From assembly GCA_964449775.1 (NCBI GenBank), contig CAYVBQ010000002.1:62001-126000 (forward strand): a stretch of 64,000 bases of DNA, written 5' to 3'. Below the pieces are notes generated by a model. That model searched no databases and had not been told where the DNA came from. It saw only the letters and a program-made list of their open reading frames with translations. A program made the position numbers and the translations under genes. Below, piece by piece: positions 43,906 through 53,184 of the stretch (position 1 is its first letter; every line of letters begins with the position of its first letter). The DNA comes from Fen-1258 sp964449775 (GTDB lineage Bacteria > Bacteroidota > Ignavibacteria > Ignavibacteriales > Melioribacteraceae).

Positions 43906-45790
43906 TTAGAAACAATTTAACTTTTTCCGAAATTCCATCCGGATCGATTCCTATTATTTTATGAAGTTCTTCCTGTGTGCCGTGATCTATAAATTTATCC
44001 GGCAGTCCAATCCGTATAATTTCATTCTTATATTTTTTGTCAGAGAAATATTCGAGCACACCGGAACCGAATCCGCCAACGATCGTGCTCTCTTCAAGTG
44101 TAACAATTTTGTCAAACCGGGCAGCCATTTCATCAAGCATTTCCAAATCAAGAGGTTTAACAAACCTCATATTTATTATTTCGGAATGGATTCCATGGGT
44201 AAGCAATTTTTCTGCGGCTCTTTTTGCGTACTCAACCATATTTCCCACAGCCAAAAGTGCAACGTCATGTCCATTCGTAATTTTTTCAGATTTTCCGAAC
44301 GGGATTTCAGTAAATCCATCTTGAAGAGAAACACCAAGCGCTGAACCGCGCGGATATCTTATGGCTACAGGACCGTCTATATAATTCACTGCAGTGTAAA
44401 GCATGTTTCGTAATTCCGCTTCATCTTTGGGCGCCATAATTATCATATGCGGTATTAATCGCAGATAAGTGAGGTCAAACGTTCCGTGATGTGTCGGTCC
44501 ATCTGCGCCTACAAGTCCTGCTCTATCCAAAACAAAAACAACATGAAGTTTCTGAAGAGCGACATCATGAATGATCTGATCGAACGCGCGTTGTAAGAAT
44601 GTTGAATAAACCGCAACGACAGGAATTATACCTTGCGTTGCCATTCCAGCCGCAAAAGTAACCGCATGCTCTTCGGCAATACCGACATCAAAATATCTCT
44701 CGGGAAATTCTTTCTGAAAAATATCTAAACCGGTTCCATCGGGCATTGCAGCAGTAATTCCAATCACTTTTGGATTTTGCTTTGCGATTTCTACTAAAGC
44801 ATTTCCAAAAATTGTAGTGTATGCAGGAGTTCCGCCCGAATTTTTTATTGCTTCGCCGGTGACTTTATCAAACGGTGTTGCGGCATGCAATCTTTGTATA
44901 TGATCTTCTGCCGGTTTGTATCCTTTTCCTTTTTCACTTGTAATATGGACTAGGAGCGGTCCGTTCAAATCTTTTATATGTTCAAAAATTTTAATAAGCT
45001 GATCCAAATTATGCCCGTTGATTGGTCCAAAATATCTGAAACCTAATGCTTCGAACAACATACCGGGCGTTATAATGGATTTGATTCCTGAACCCAACCG
45101 TGCTGTTACCCTTCTGATTCTGTCACCGAAGTTGTCAAGCTTGCCGGTTAAATCCCAAATTGCATCTTTGAATTTTTGGTACTCGGGATGAGAAATCATT
45201 TCGCTAAAGTAATTGGATATCTGCCAAACGTTTGGCGCAATCGACATATTGTTGTCGTTAAGAACAACAATCAAATTACTTTTAATGATTCCGGAATTGT
45301 TCATTGCTTCATATGCCATCCCACCGGTCATAGCTCCATCGCCAATGACCGCAATTACTTTTTTATCTGTCTTCTGAATATCGCGTGCAACAGCCATTCC
45401 AAGCGCGGCAGAAATTGATGTAGAAGCGTGTCCGGCTCCAAAGGCATCGTATTCACTCTCTGTCCGTTTTAGGAAACCACTTATTCCATTTAAACGGCGA
45501 ATGGTTGGTAATTTATCTCTTCTACCGGTTAAGATTTTGTGCGGATAAGCTTGATGACCTGTATCCCAAACTATCAAATCGTTTGGAGTATCAAAGACTT
45601 TATGGAGAGCAACAGTTAGTTCTACTGTTCCAAGACCGCCGCCAAAGTGTCCGCCAATTTGTGAAATGACATCTACCATATATTCGCGAATTTCAAAACA
45701 GAGGGTTTTAAGTTCATCTTTTGAAAATGTGCGTATATCTGCGGGTGAATTTACTTTGAATAAAATTTTATATTTCGATTCATCAACCAT
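43781..45790 (-). CDS. dxs: 1-deoxy-D-xylulose-5-phosphate synthase
   Basis: First enzyme of the MEP isoprenoid pathway: condenses pyruvate and glyceraldehyde-3-phosphate using thiamine diphosphate. N-terminal GGHFGGGLGTVELT and the TPP motif GDGAMTGGMAYEAMNN; central DVGIAEEHAVTFAAGMA; transketolase C-terminal domain with TLEESTIVGGFGSGVLEY. The 669 residues exceed the usual 620-640: the last 41 (from THVTQDVIL to the stop) are read from MITE family 1, copy 3. Undoing the insertion would give a short tail (SKNVNKSVVV). The extension lies outside the catalytic domains, so the enzyme is probably active. Confidence 0.96.
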   Translation of the reverse strand: MVDESKYKILFKVNSPADIRTFSKDELKTLCFEIREYMVDVISQIGGHFGGGLGTVELTVALHKVFDTPNDLIVWDTGHQAYPHKILTGRRDKLPTIRRLNGISGFLKRTESEYDAFGAGHASTSISAALGMAVARDIQKTDKKVIAVIGDGAMTGGMAYEAMNNSGIIKSNLIVVLNDNNMSIAPNVWQISNYFSEMISHPEYQKFKDAIWDLTGKLDNFGDRIRRVTARLGSGIKSIITPGMLFEALGFRYFGPINGHNLDQLIKIFEHIKDLNGPLLVHITSEKGKGYKPAEDHIQRLHAATPFDKVTGEAIKNSGGTPAYTTIFGNALVEIAKQNPKVIGITAAMPDGTGLDIFQKEFPERYFDVGIAEEHAVTFAAGMATQGIIPVVAVYSTFLQRAFDQIIHDVALQKLHVVFVLDRAGLVGADGPTHHGTFDLTYLRLIPHMIIMAPKDEAELRNMLYTAVNYIDGPVAIRYPRGSALGVSLQDGFTEIPFGKSEKITNGHDVALLAVGNMVEYAKRAAEKLLTHGIHSEIINMRFVKPLDLEMLDEMAARFDKIVTLEESTIVGGFGSGVLEYFSDKKYKNEIIRIGLPDKFIDHGTQEELHKIIGIDPDGISEKVKLFLTHVTQDVILNGTKWSEESRDRAKKKFLDSSPDNPPKAEGSE

Positions 45791-45811
45791 TATCAGCTAT
45801 TCCTTGGAAAA

Positions 45812-46027
45812 TTACTGTTTGATATTGTCTTCAAGTTGTTTCTTCAATTCAGTTACTTTGAGTTCCGCTTCTTTCAAAGTTGTATAACAGATTTTGGCAA
45901 GACTGATCCCCTCCTCATACAACTTGATAGATTGATCCAACCCAACTTCTCCGCTCTCGAGAGCGTCTGAAATTTCCTGGAGGCGGTTCAAAGATTCTTC
46001 AAAAGTGTTCTCTTTTTTCTTACTCAT
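45812..46027 (-). CDS. xseB: Exodeoxyribonuclease VII small subunit
   Basis: A 71-residue two-helix protein with the family core FEESLNRLQEISDALESGEVGLDQSIKLYEEGI. Overlaps the xseA stop by 4 bases (ATGA). Confidence 0.95.
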   Translation of the reverse strand: MSKKKENTFEESLNRLQEISDALESGEVGLDQSIKLYEEGISLAKICYTTLKEAELKVTELKKQLEDNIKQ

Positions 46028-47199
46028 TTTATTCTCACTTCTCCGTCATAGAATTTTATTTCAAATGATTTTTCGTGTATTAGATTTTTTTTACGTGTTA
46101 CATACTTTTCGTCTTGTCTTACGATTGCGAATCCCTTCTTAAGGACATTATCAATATTGTGAGATAGAACTTTGCTCTCCAATAATGCTAAACGGTTTTT
46201 CACCGACAATAGTTTATTTTCATAATTACTTTGGAAACGGTAAACAAGACTATCCAGCTGCTGCGATTTGTTACTAATTAAATCTTGCGGAAGACGGAAA
46301 CCATACGATGAAACCGATTTACAAATTTCTTCCCGATAGTTAAATATTATTTCCAGCATTCTCTCCGGGAAATAATATGAAAACTCATCTATAAAGGCAA
46401 AGAGTTCATCTTTGTTCGGTGTTGCGAGCTCCATCGCTGCCGACGGAGTTGCCGCCCTTAAATCAGCAACAAAATCTGAGATAGTAAAATCAATTTCATG
46501 TCCAACAGCACTGATAATTGGAATACTTGAATCAAAAATTGCGCGTGCAACAACTTCTTCATTGAACGCCCACAAATCCTCAAGAGAACCTCCGCCGCGA
46601 CCGACTATAATAAGGTCAATATCATTATGCTGATTCAACAACTTAATATTCTTAGCGATATCTTCCGCAGCACCCTCACCTTGCACCTTAGACGGAGCAA
46701 TCACAATCTCCACCAAAGGATAACGCCGTGCAGCAATACTTTTCATATCTTGAAATGCCGCGCCGTCAATGGCTGTCACCACTCCAATTTTCTTAGGAAA
46801 CTTTGGAATTGGTTTCTTGAATTGCTCATCGAACAATCCCTCTGCTGCGAGTTTCTGTTTTAATTTTTCAAATGCCGCTTGAAGTTCACCCACACCGGCA
46901 GGCTTCATAGAACGAACATCAATTTGATAACTTCCACGCGGTGGATAAACGGTCACCCTTCCACCGATGATAACCTTCATCCCATCCTGCGGTGTGAAGA
47001 ATACGTAATTGTTAATTCCGCGCCACATCGTGCAGCTAACTTGAGCATTAGAGTCTTTCAGCGTGAAATACCAATGTCCCGATACGTGTGCTTTGAAGTT
47101 CGAAATCTCTCCAATTACATTCACTTCGGAAAAATTTTCCTCAAGTGTTTGCTTTATTAGTCCCGTTATTTCACTTACAGATAAAACTATTTCTGTCAT
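46024..47199 (-). CDS. xseA: Exodeoxyribonuclease VII large subunit
   Basis: A 391-residue nuclease subunit: N-terminal OB fold (VIGEISNFKAHVSGHWYFTLKD), catalytic domain with KKIGVVTAIDGAAFQDM and IIVGRGGGSLEDLWAFNEE, and ISAVGHEIDFTISDFVADLRAATPSAAAE-like block. Degrades single-stranded DNA in repair. Start at 47199 (MTEIVLSVS), where ATG overlaps the stop of the methyltransferase gene; the frame is open to 47226. Confidence 0.96.
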   Translation of the reverse strand: MTEIVLSVSEITGLIKQTLEENFSEVNVIGEISNFKAHVSGHWYFTLKDSNAQVSCTMWRGINNYVFFTPQDGMKVIIGGRVTVYPPRGSYQIDVRSMKPAGVGELQAAFEKLKQKLAAEGLFDEQFKKPIPKFPKKIGVVTAIDGAAFQDMKSIAARRYPLVEIVIAPSKVQGEGAAEDIAKNIKLLNQHNDIDLIIVGRGGGSLEDLWAFNEEVVARAIFDSSIPIISAVGHEIDFTISDFVADLRAATPSAAMELATPNKDELFAFIDEFSYYFPERMLEIIFNYREEICKSVSSYGFRLPQDLISNKSQQLDSLVYRFQSNYENKLLSVKNRLALLESKVLSHNIDNVLKKGFAIVRQDEKYVTRKKNLIHEKSFEIKFYDGEVRIK

Positions 47200-48065
47200 T
47201 TCAACTCTTTTCTGAAGATCAAACAATACTGATGATGACGGTTACCAACCCAGGCATTATTTATACCTAGCGCGATTAATTTTTTATCATCTTGAAGCCA
47301 TATTTTTTCGTCCTTGAGCACCCAGCTTTTTTCACCGCGCTTGGTTAATGATATTGCAGTGTCAAATGCCAAAGGGAATAATCTGCCCTCACAATATACG
47401 TTGTTGGTGATAATAGTTAAGTAACCATTCGGCTTGGTAACATCATAAACTTGATCGAAGATCTGCGCTTGTGCCTCAATAAATTCTTCATATGATTTGA
47501 TATTACCAAGGTCATTTTCCGCATCAGAGTATTTTGTATCAAATCCTTTCTGCTTTCTTTCTTTCTGCCGAATTGAATTACGATCGAGTTGATTCCAATA
47601 AGGTGGAGATGTGATCGTGTAATCGAACTCAACTTTTTCAAGATTATTTTTTAACAAAAGATTTTTCAGCTCAAGCGAGTTACCGAGTAATGGATGAGCG
47701 TATTTTCCCAATTCTCTATTCTTGATTCTCTTTATAGATGATTTGAAATAATTCTTGTTCAATTCAATTCCAACTGCGTTTCTTTCTATTTGTGAGGCGG
47801 CAATTAGAGCGCTGCTTGTCCCCATAAAAGGGTCCAACACCCAATCGTTTTTCTTTGTGAAGAAGAGAACAAATTCTGTCACCAGTGTTTCCGGGAACTT
47901 TGCCGGATGAAGCAGTTCATCTTCCTTCCTTCTCGGTGGACGTAACACAAACCAACTCTTAGTAAACTTAAGCCACTCTTTACCGGTTAGATCGTTGAGT
48001 TTATTATTTTTATTTAACCGCCCACGTGAGCCGAGATCAATATATTTTTCTTCTGAGTTTTTCAA
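47196..48065 (-). CDS. Orphan site-specific DNA methyltransferase
   Basis: A 289-residue SAM-dependent amino-methyltransferase. The SAM-binding motif DPFMGTSSALIAA (residues about 93-105) precedes the catalytic TSPPYWNQLDRNS (about 154-166). The N-terminal RRKEDELLHPAKFPETLV block resembles the HPAxFP motif of this group. The SPPY form fits N4-cytosine or N6-adenine methylation. No restriction gene is nearby; coupling to xseAB by an ATGA overlap suggests a housekeeping rather than a restriction role. Confidence 0.85.
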   Translation of the reverse strand: MKNSEEKYIDLGSRGRLNKNNKLNDLTGKEWLKFTKSWFVLRPPRRKEDELLHPAKFPETLVTEFVLFFTKKNDWVLDPFMGTSSALIAASQIERNAVGIELNKNYFKSSIKRIKNRELGKYAHPLLGNSLELKNLLLKNNLEKVEFDYTITSPPYWNQLDRNSIRQKERKQKGFDTKYSDAENDLGNIKSYEEFIEAQAQIFDQVYDVTKPNGYLTIITNNVYCEGRLFPLAFDTAISLTKRGEKSWVLKDEKIWLQDDKKLIALGINNAWVGNRHHQYCLIFRKELK

Positions 48066-48070
48066 ATGGA

Positions 48071-48907
48071 TTATAGATTGAGTGAAAAAACATTTGAATA
48101 TAACCCGATTGATATTTCATGGAAGTTTGTTCCATTGCTTATCAATTGGAAGTTATATCTGTAACGCGTATAAAAAGTAAAAGTGTTTTGGATCTGGAAT
48201 AAACCTATAGAAAGTTCGGCGCTTAATCCATTGTATCCTTTAAAATCGGTAAAAACATTCAATCCGGTTGATAAATATTTAATGAAGGGAATTTGAATGA
48301 TCTGTTTGTAACCCAATCGTAAATAATTTTTCCGCTCCGTTTCAAAGATATGAGAATATTCCAGACCGATATATCCCGCCGGATAATTATACCCAACTGA
48401 ATAAAAATTTATCAAAGGAATCTCTTTACTCAACGACCAATGATGCTCACCATTTACCCAAACGTATGCCGGTGATGGGACAGCGAAGACAATCCCTCCG
48501 AGGCAGATACTGAATAATCCGGGGTCCAGTTCATTTGTTATTACGAAACCATCGGGCAGAGCCACTTCAGAAGATTCCGTCCTGGTTTCTTTCCCATTAC
48601 GGTCATAAATAAGTATCTGATAATTGAATGCCATCGAATCGATGTTCAGTTTGTTTAACTCAACTTCGATCTTGTGGTTTTCGGATAAAGTCTTGGAAAC
48701 ATCGAAAACGTGTATGTTCATCACAACGAGCTTTGAAGTACAACTATCACTTGTAAAGAACGATAGCACAAATTTATTCGGTGTCTCGGGAGTTATATAC
48801 GAATCAATAACCATAACTTCGATGTTGCCGGATGCCGTTGTATCCACTTGGGAAAATATTCTTATGCTAATAAAAAGAAAGATGAAAATAGTTCTAGTGG
48901 ATTTCAT
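48071..48907 (-). CDS. Hypothetical exported protein
   Basis: A 278-residue protein with an N-terminal signal (MKSTRTIFIFLFISIRIFSQ), then a beta-rich domain (about 25-125) and a C-terminal half with alternating strands ending SNVFSLNL, like a small outer-membrane barrel. No known family. Ends 6 bases before the methyltransferase start. Confidence 0.55.
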   Translation of the reverse strand: MKSTRTIFIFLFISIRIFSQVDTTASGNIEVMVIDSYITPETPNKFVLSFFTSDSCTSKLVVMNIHVFDVSKTLSENHKIEVELNKLNIDSMAFNYQILIYDRNGKETRTESSEVALPDGFVITNELDPGLFSICLGGIVFAVPSPAYVWVNGEHHWSLSKEIPLINFYSVGYNYPAGYIGLEYSHIFETERKNYLRLGYKQIIQIPFIKYLSTGLNVFTDFKGYNGLSAELSIGLFQIQNTFTFYTRYRYNFQLISNGTNFHEISIGLYSNVFSLNL

Positions 48908-48977
48908 TATGATTCATAGTTTTTTCGCTGATAAAATTAAACTTTTTTGTGAAAAGATTTATGATTTTCTTTTATGT

Positions 48978-49144
48978 ATGAGGCGTATCTAATGACATAG
49001 TTATCCCTATGGGAAAAGGTTATTATTGTCATTGCGAGGCGTTTTTTGCCGAAGCAATCTTACGATTACATTGTTAATTCTAAAGATTGCTTCGCTCCGC
49101 TCGCAAAGACGAACATTATAAATGGCTTTTTAGAGTGGACTCAT
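48978..49144. mobile_element. MITE family 3, copy 1
   Basis: A 167-bp element with inverted ends ATGAGGCGTATCTAA and ATGAGTCCACTCTAAAAAG. Its core is an imperfect palindrome around TTGCGAGGCG and GCGAAGCAATC-type words. Related ends stand at 60336-60438. No gene lies in 48908-49241; the surE start region follows. Confidence 0.65.
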
Positions 49145-49241
49145 GTAGGAATAATAGAAATGATTTCAATGCTTCTCATCAATTGAGTATATTTGCAACT
49201 AAACGAACACAAATTTATTACTCAAGCCACAAAGGATTATT

Positions 49242-50018
49242 TTGAAAATACTTATCTCAAATGATGACGGCATTGATTCACCCGGCATTGCAGCACTCGC
49301 AAAAGAACTTAAAAAAATTGGCGATGTAATCGTCATCGCACCACGAACTGAGCAGAGCGCGGTTGGGCACGCAATTACAATGAAATTTCCTCTACGAATA
49401 ACGGAATATTATAAAAATGGTGATCTCTTCGGTTACGCAATTGATGGAACTCCTGCTGATTGTATAAAGATTGGAATTAGAAATATTATGAAGGAACCAC
49501 CTGATATTGTTCTTTCAGGCATTAATTGCGGCTCGAATACAGCGATTAATATAATTTACTCCGGCACCGTCTCCGCCGCACGCGAGGCAGCTATAATGGA
49601 TGTTCCGGCTATCGCAGTTTCTGTTACAAACCACGATCCTAAGCATTATGAATACGCAGCAAAGTTTTCTGCAGATCTAACAAAACTTGTTGTGCAGCAT
49701 AAACTCAAAACCGGAACACTTTTAAACGTTAATGTACCGGATTTACCGGAAGAAGAAATTGCAGGCGTTCTTCTTACTCAACAGGGTAAATCGAAGTGGG
49801 ATGATGTATATGAAGAGCGAAAAGATCCATACGGAAAAAATTACTATTGGCTTACGGGAAATTTAATACAAGCGGATGATAAATTGGTTAGCGATCAATT
49901 TGCAGTACGGCAGAATTATGTTTCTGTAACTCCAATACATTTTGATTTGACCGATTACGAAACTTATGACACGATGAAGGAATGGCATTTAGAAAATATG
50001 TATAAACAAAAATCTTGA
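49242..50018 (+). CDS. surE: 5'/3'-nucleotidase SurE
   Basis: A 258-residue survival protein: metal site SNDDGIDSPGIAAL (residues 5-18), AVGHAITMKFPLR, GTPADCIKIGI and SGINCGSNTAINIIYSGTVSAAREAA. Removes phosphate from nucleoside monophosphates. Starts at TTG 49242 behind AAAGGA. Followed after 8 bases by a membrane protein gene. Confidence 0.95.
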   Translation: MKILISNDDGIDSPGIAALAKELKKIGDVIVIAPRTEQSAVGHAITMKFPLRITEYYKNGDLFGYAIDGTPADCIKIGIRNIMKEPPDIVLSGINCGSNTAINIIYSGTVSAAREAAIMDVPAIAVSVTNHDPKHYEYAAKFSADLTKLVVQHKLKTGTLLNVNVPDLPEEEIAGVLLTQQGKSKWDDVYEERKDPYGKNYYWLTGNLIQADDKLVSDQFAVRQNYVSVTPIHFDLTDYETYDTMKEWHLENMYKQKS

Positions 50019-50026
50019 CCGATTAA

Positions 50027-52162
50027 ATGACAAGTTTAAGCAGGTTTAGTATCTTAACCTCAGGCAGTTGGTTGCTGATCATTCTATTTGTACTAATGCT
50101 TGCAGCGTTTTCTTATTTTGTTTACAAATATACAATTCCAAAAGTTTCTTCAGGTTTAAGAACGTTCCTAATTATCATCCGCTCATTAATCTTCATCTTG
50201 ATATTGTTTTTAATCTTTGAGCCGGTTCTTTCTTTGATTCAAAAAGAAACTGTTGAATCAACAACACATATTTATATTGATAACTCAAATTCGATCGCCT
50301 CAAAAGACAGTCTGATAAAGCTGCAACAAACTCTCTCACTTATCAACGATCTTAATTCCACCAATGGTATAAAAACCAAGTTTTATACTTTCGGGAAAAG
50401 GATTGATTCTCTCGAAGTTGAACAGAGTGAGAAAATTAATTTTCGTGAGTCACAAACAAATTTTGTGAGTATTATTGAAAATATCAAGAAGAATAATTCT
50501 CAAATAAATTCCGCTGTCATTTTGAGCGACGGTATAATCACAGACGGAATTGACCCGACATATAAAGCCGAGAAACTTCAGATCCCTATTTTCACAATTG
50601 GTATTGGTGATTCAACTCAGAAGAAAGACATTCAGATTTATAATGTCCTTTATAACCAGGTGATATATGCTGATAAACCGACAACCATTGAAGTAGCTGT
50701 GAAAAATTACGGCTTTGAAAATAGAAACACTCGCGTTTCCTTTTTTGAAGAGAATAAATTTATTGAAACTAAAGATCTCATCCTTAGTGAAGGTGGGCTA
50801 AATAAAATTCCATTTAGTTACAAACCTACCGGTAATGGTGAGAAGAAATTGACTGTTTCAATCTCTCCACTTGAAAGTGAAGCTACTATTAAAAATAATA
50901 GTAGAGTGTTTTATGTAAATGTTTTGGATACCAAGTTACAGGTTTGTTTGATTGCCGGAAGTCCCTCGGCTGATGTTTCGGCAATTTCCAAAGCGCTTTC
51001 AACGGATAAAAATATTCAACTCAAGAAGCTCATTCAAATCTCTCAGAATAAATTTTGGAATGATGTGAATCCAAACGTGCTAGACAGCGCCGATCTGCTT
51101 TTCTTGGTTGATTTTCCTACTTCCAATATATCGCAAAATCTAATTGATAAGATTTCCTCCGCTGTGAACCGGAATAAACCATTTTTCTTTTTGCTTTCGA
51201 GTGGAGTGAGTTTGAATCGGCTGAATACTTTTGAAAAAGCGCTTCCTTTTTCATTTTCGAGTGGTACGAATGAATTTATCCAGGTTCAACCCGATTTGAG
51301 TAGTGAATCTTTTTCTTCCTATTTCTCAACATCGAATAACAAGAAGGATACATGGAATAATCTGCCACAGGTTACACAATTTTCCACGGAGCTTTCAGTC
51401 AAGCCGGGAAGTAACGTTTTAGTGAAATCTAAAGTCAGAAATATTTCTATTGGCAATCCGTTAATCGTTTCTCGAAGCTTGGGTAAACAAAAAGTATTTT
51501 CGATTTTGGCAGGGGATATTTGGAGGTGGCAGCTTCAAACTGCCGGGAGGAATCCGGAATTCTTCGATAATTTTATCAATGATGTGGTAAAATGGTTAAG
51601 CGTATCATCTCAGCAGAAGCAATTCAGAATTACGACTGATAAAAAAAACTATTCACCCGGTGATGATGTTGAATTTACAGCAGAATTATATGATCATACT
51701 TTTTCTCCGATAGACACGGCAAAAATTTCTCTGCGCGTCTCTTTCAATACAAAAATAATTGAACTGAATTTCTCTCCCGTCGACAACGGTATTTATACTT
51801 CTTCGTTTACTCCCTTGGAAGCGGGTGACTTCAGTCTTGAAGGAACCGCAAGTCTCAATGGATCAACTATTAGGAGCGATAGAGGAAGATTCAATGTCGG
51901 AGAAATTCAAATTGAAAAACTTGATACACGAATGCGCGTGGAATTTCTAAAATTGCTTTCTAACTCCACTAACGGCAGCTATTATTCTGTTGAAAATTGC
52001 AATGGATTAAAAGAGAAACTTAGAAAGCTGAATCAGTTTTCATCCAAAGAAAAAATTAGTAAAAGCGAATATCAACTTTGGGCTAATGAATGGATCTTAA
52101 TTGCTATCATATTCTTATTCGCAATGGAGTGGTTTATAAGAAAAAGAGCCGGAATGATTTGA
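50027..52162 (+). CDS. Large membrane protein with VWA-like domain
   Basis: A 711-residue protein. Two membrane segments at the N-terminus (about 15-33, 45-68), a periplasmic part with a VWA-like region (HIYIDNSNSIASKDS ... SAVILSDGIITDGIDP ... IPIFTIGIGDS), further beta-sandwich modules, and a final membrane helix (WILIAIIFLFAMEWFI). The DNSNS stretch is a MIDAS-like site. Similar architecture is found in BatA-type and glutamine-amidotransferase-like membrane proteins of Bacteroidota whose function is unclear. Confidence 0.72.
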   Translation: MTSLSRFSILTSGSWLLIILFVLMLAAFSYFVYKYTIPKVSSGLRTFLIIIRSLIFILILFLIFEPVLSLIQKETVESTTHIYIDNSNSIASKDSLIKLQQTLSLINDLNSTNGIKTKFYTFGKRIDSLEVEQSEKINFRESQTNFVSIIENIKKNNSQINSAVILSDGIITDGIDPTYKAEKLQIPIFTIGIGDSTQKKDIQIYNVLYNQVIYADKPTTIEVAVKNYGFENRNTRVSFFEENKFIETKDLILSEGGLNKIPFSYKPTGNGEKKLTVSISPLESEATIKNNSRVFYVNVLDTKLQVCLIAGSPSADVSAISKALSTDKNIQLKKLIQISQNKFWNDVNPNVLDSADLLFLVDFPTSNISQNLIDKISSAVNRNKPFFFLLSSGVSLNRLNTFEKALPFSFSSGTNEFIQVQPDLSSESFSSYFSTSNNKKDTWNNLPQVTQFSTELSVKPGSNVLVKSKVRNISIGNPLIVSRSLGKQKVFSILAGDIWRWQLQTAGRNPEFFDNFINDVVKWLSVSSQQKQFRITTDKKNYSPGDDVEFTAELYDHTFSPIDTAKISLRVSFNTKIIELNFSPVDNGIYTSSFTPLEAGDFSLEGTASLNGSTIRSDRGRFNVGEIQIEKLDTRMRVEFLKLLSNSTNGSYYSVENCNGLKEKLRKLNQFSSKEKISKSEYQLWANEWILIAIIFLFAMEWFIRKRAGMI

Positions 52163-52194
52163 CAGATAAAGGAATTTCATAATAGAGACGTTAA

Positions 52195-52878
52195 ATGAAT
52201 TTTCTAACACCGTTTATTGATTTTTTTCTCCCCCGATTTTGTCCCGCTTGTAAAAATAAATTATCCATCGGGGAAGAGATTGTTTGTGGATCTTGTCTTT
52301 CCAAAATTAAACGTCCGGACGAGCAGAGTCTCAAGCATGAATTTGAGAGAAAATTCAGTTCCGACAAAATCATCAGCGGGTTCACTTCCCTCTTCGTATT
52401 CGAAAAAGAGAAAGAACTTCAACATATCATACACGGATTAAAGTACGATGGTAAGTTCCAGATCGGAATGTTTTTAGGCAGACTAATAGCAAATGAGCTG
52501 GGACGGCAATTCGATGAATGGAAAATTGATTTCATTATTCCCGTACCGCTTCATCATTTGAGGCGCGCCGAACGTGGTTACAACCAATCCGAGTTTATCG
52601 CCAAAGGTATTAGATCGGTTTCAAGAATTCCCATCAATACTAATTCCATCAAACGGAAACGAATCACCGAAACACAAACAAGTTTGAATTTGGTTGAACG
52701 GAAAGAAAATTTGAAAGATGCCTTTACCATTAAGCGAAAGAATAATTTGAAGGGTAAAACAATTTTGCTTTTGGATGATGTTATAACCACCGGCGCAACA
52801 ATTTCCGAATGCGGAAGAGTCCTTCTGGAGAAAGATGCGGCTAATGTTTATGCGGCTTCTGTAGCTATAGCGGATTAG
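52195..52878 (+). CDS. comF: ComF family phosphoribosyltransferase-like protein
   Basis: A 227-residue protein: N-terminal zinc-finger-like Cys set (CPACKNKLSIGEEIVCGSC), HGLKYDGKFQIG, VPLHHLRRAERGYNQSE and the PRPP loop TILLLDDVITTGATISECGR. ComF acts in DNA uptake for transformation. Its last 96 codons (from 52588) are repeated at 54703-54993 with 9 amino-acid changes, so the 3' end has been duplicated or replaced by an incoming segment. Confidence 0.93.
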   Translation: MNFLTPFIDFFLPRFCPACKNKLSIGEEIVCGSCLSKIKRPDEQSLKHEFERKFSSDKIISGFTSLFVFEKEKELQHIIHGLKYDGKFQIGMFLGRLIANELGRQFDEWKIDFIIPVPLHHLRRAERGYNQSEFIAKGIRSVSRIPINTNSIKRKRITETQTSLNLVERKENLKDAFTIKRKNNLKGKTILLLDDVITTGATISECGRVLLEKDAANVYAASVAIAD

Positions 52879-53052
52879 TAGCATCTTTTTTCTTGAATAA
52901 ACAGAACTGATGATTTTCACATTCACAATGAAGGTCGTTGTAAAAATCCAATCCTTCTGTGAAAGGTAAGTTAGTAAAGAGGTTATGCACATAGATAAAC
53001 AGTTTTTTTAAGTGCTTCATTTATTATATTTGTTAAAAATTGAGAACACATT

Positions 53053-53184
53053 ATGACAAAACCTAGATTTTCTCTCTTAAAAGCTATTAAAGCGGTGGAA
53101 ATATCATCCAGGATTGAGGGTCATAGGATTCATAAGAATAAGTTGTCTAATGTAAAACGCATTAAGAAAACTGTTAAGAACTAA
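53053..53184 (+). CDS. FicA/VbhA-like small antitoxin
   Basis: A 43-residue protein (MTKPRFSLLKAIKAVEISSRIEGHRI ... in part) with the Fic inhibitory motif S-x-x-x-E-G, seen as SSRIEGH near residues 18-24. In class I Fic systems this helix sits on the toxin's ATP site through its Glu. The stop codon overlaps the toxin start as TAATG, typical of antitoxin-toxin pairs. Too short to be noticed by length alone; the call rests on motif plus coupling. Confidence 0.78.
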   Translation: MTKPRFSLLKAIKAVEISSRIEGHRIHKNKLSNVKRIKKTVKN

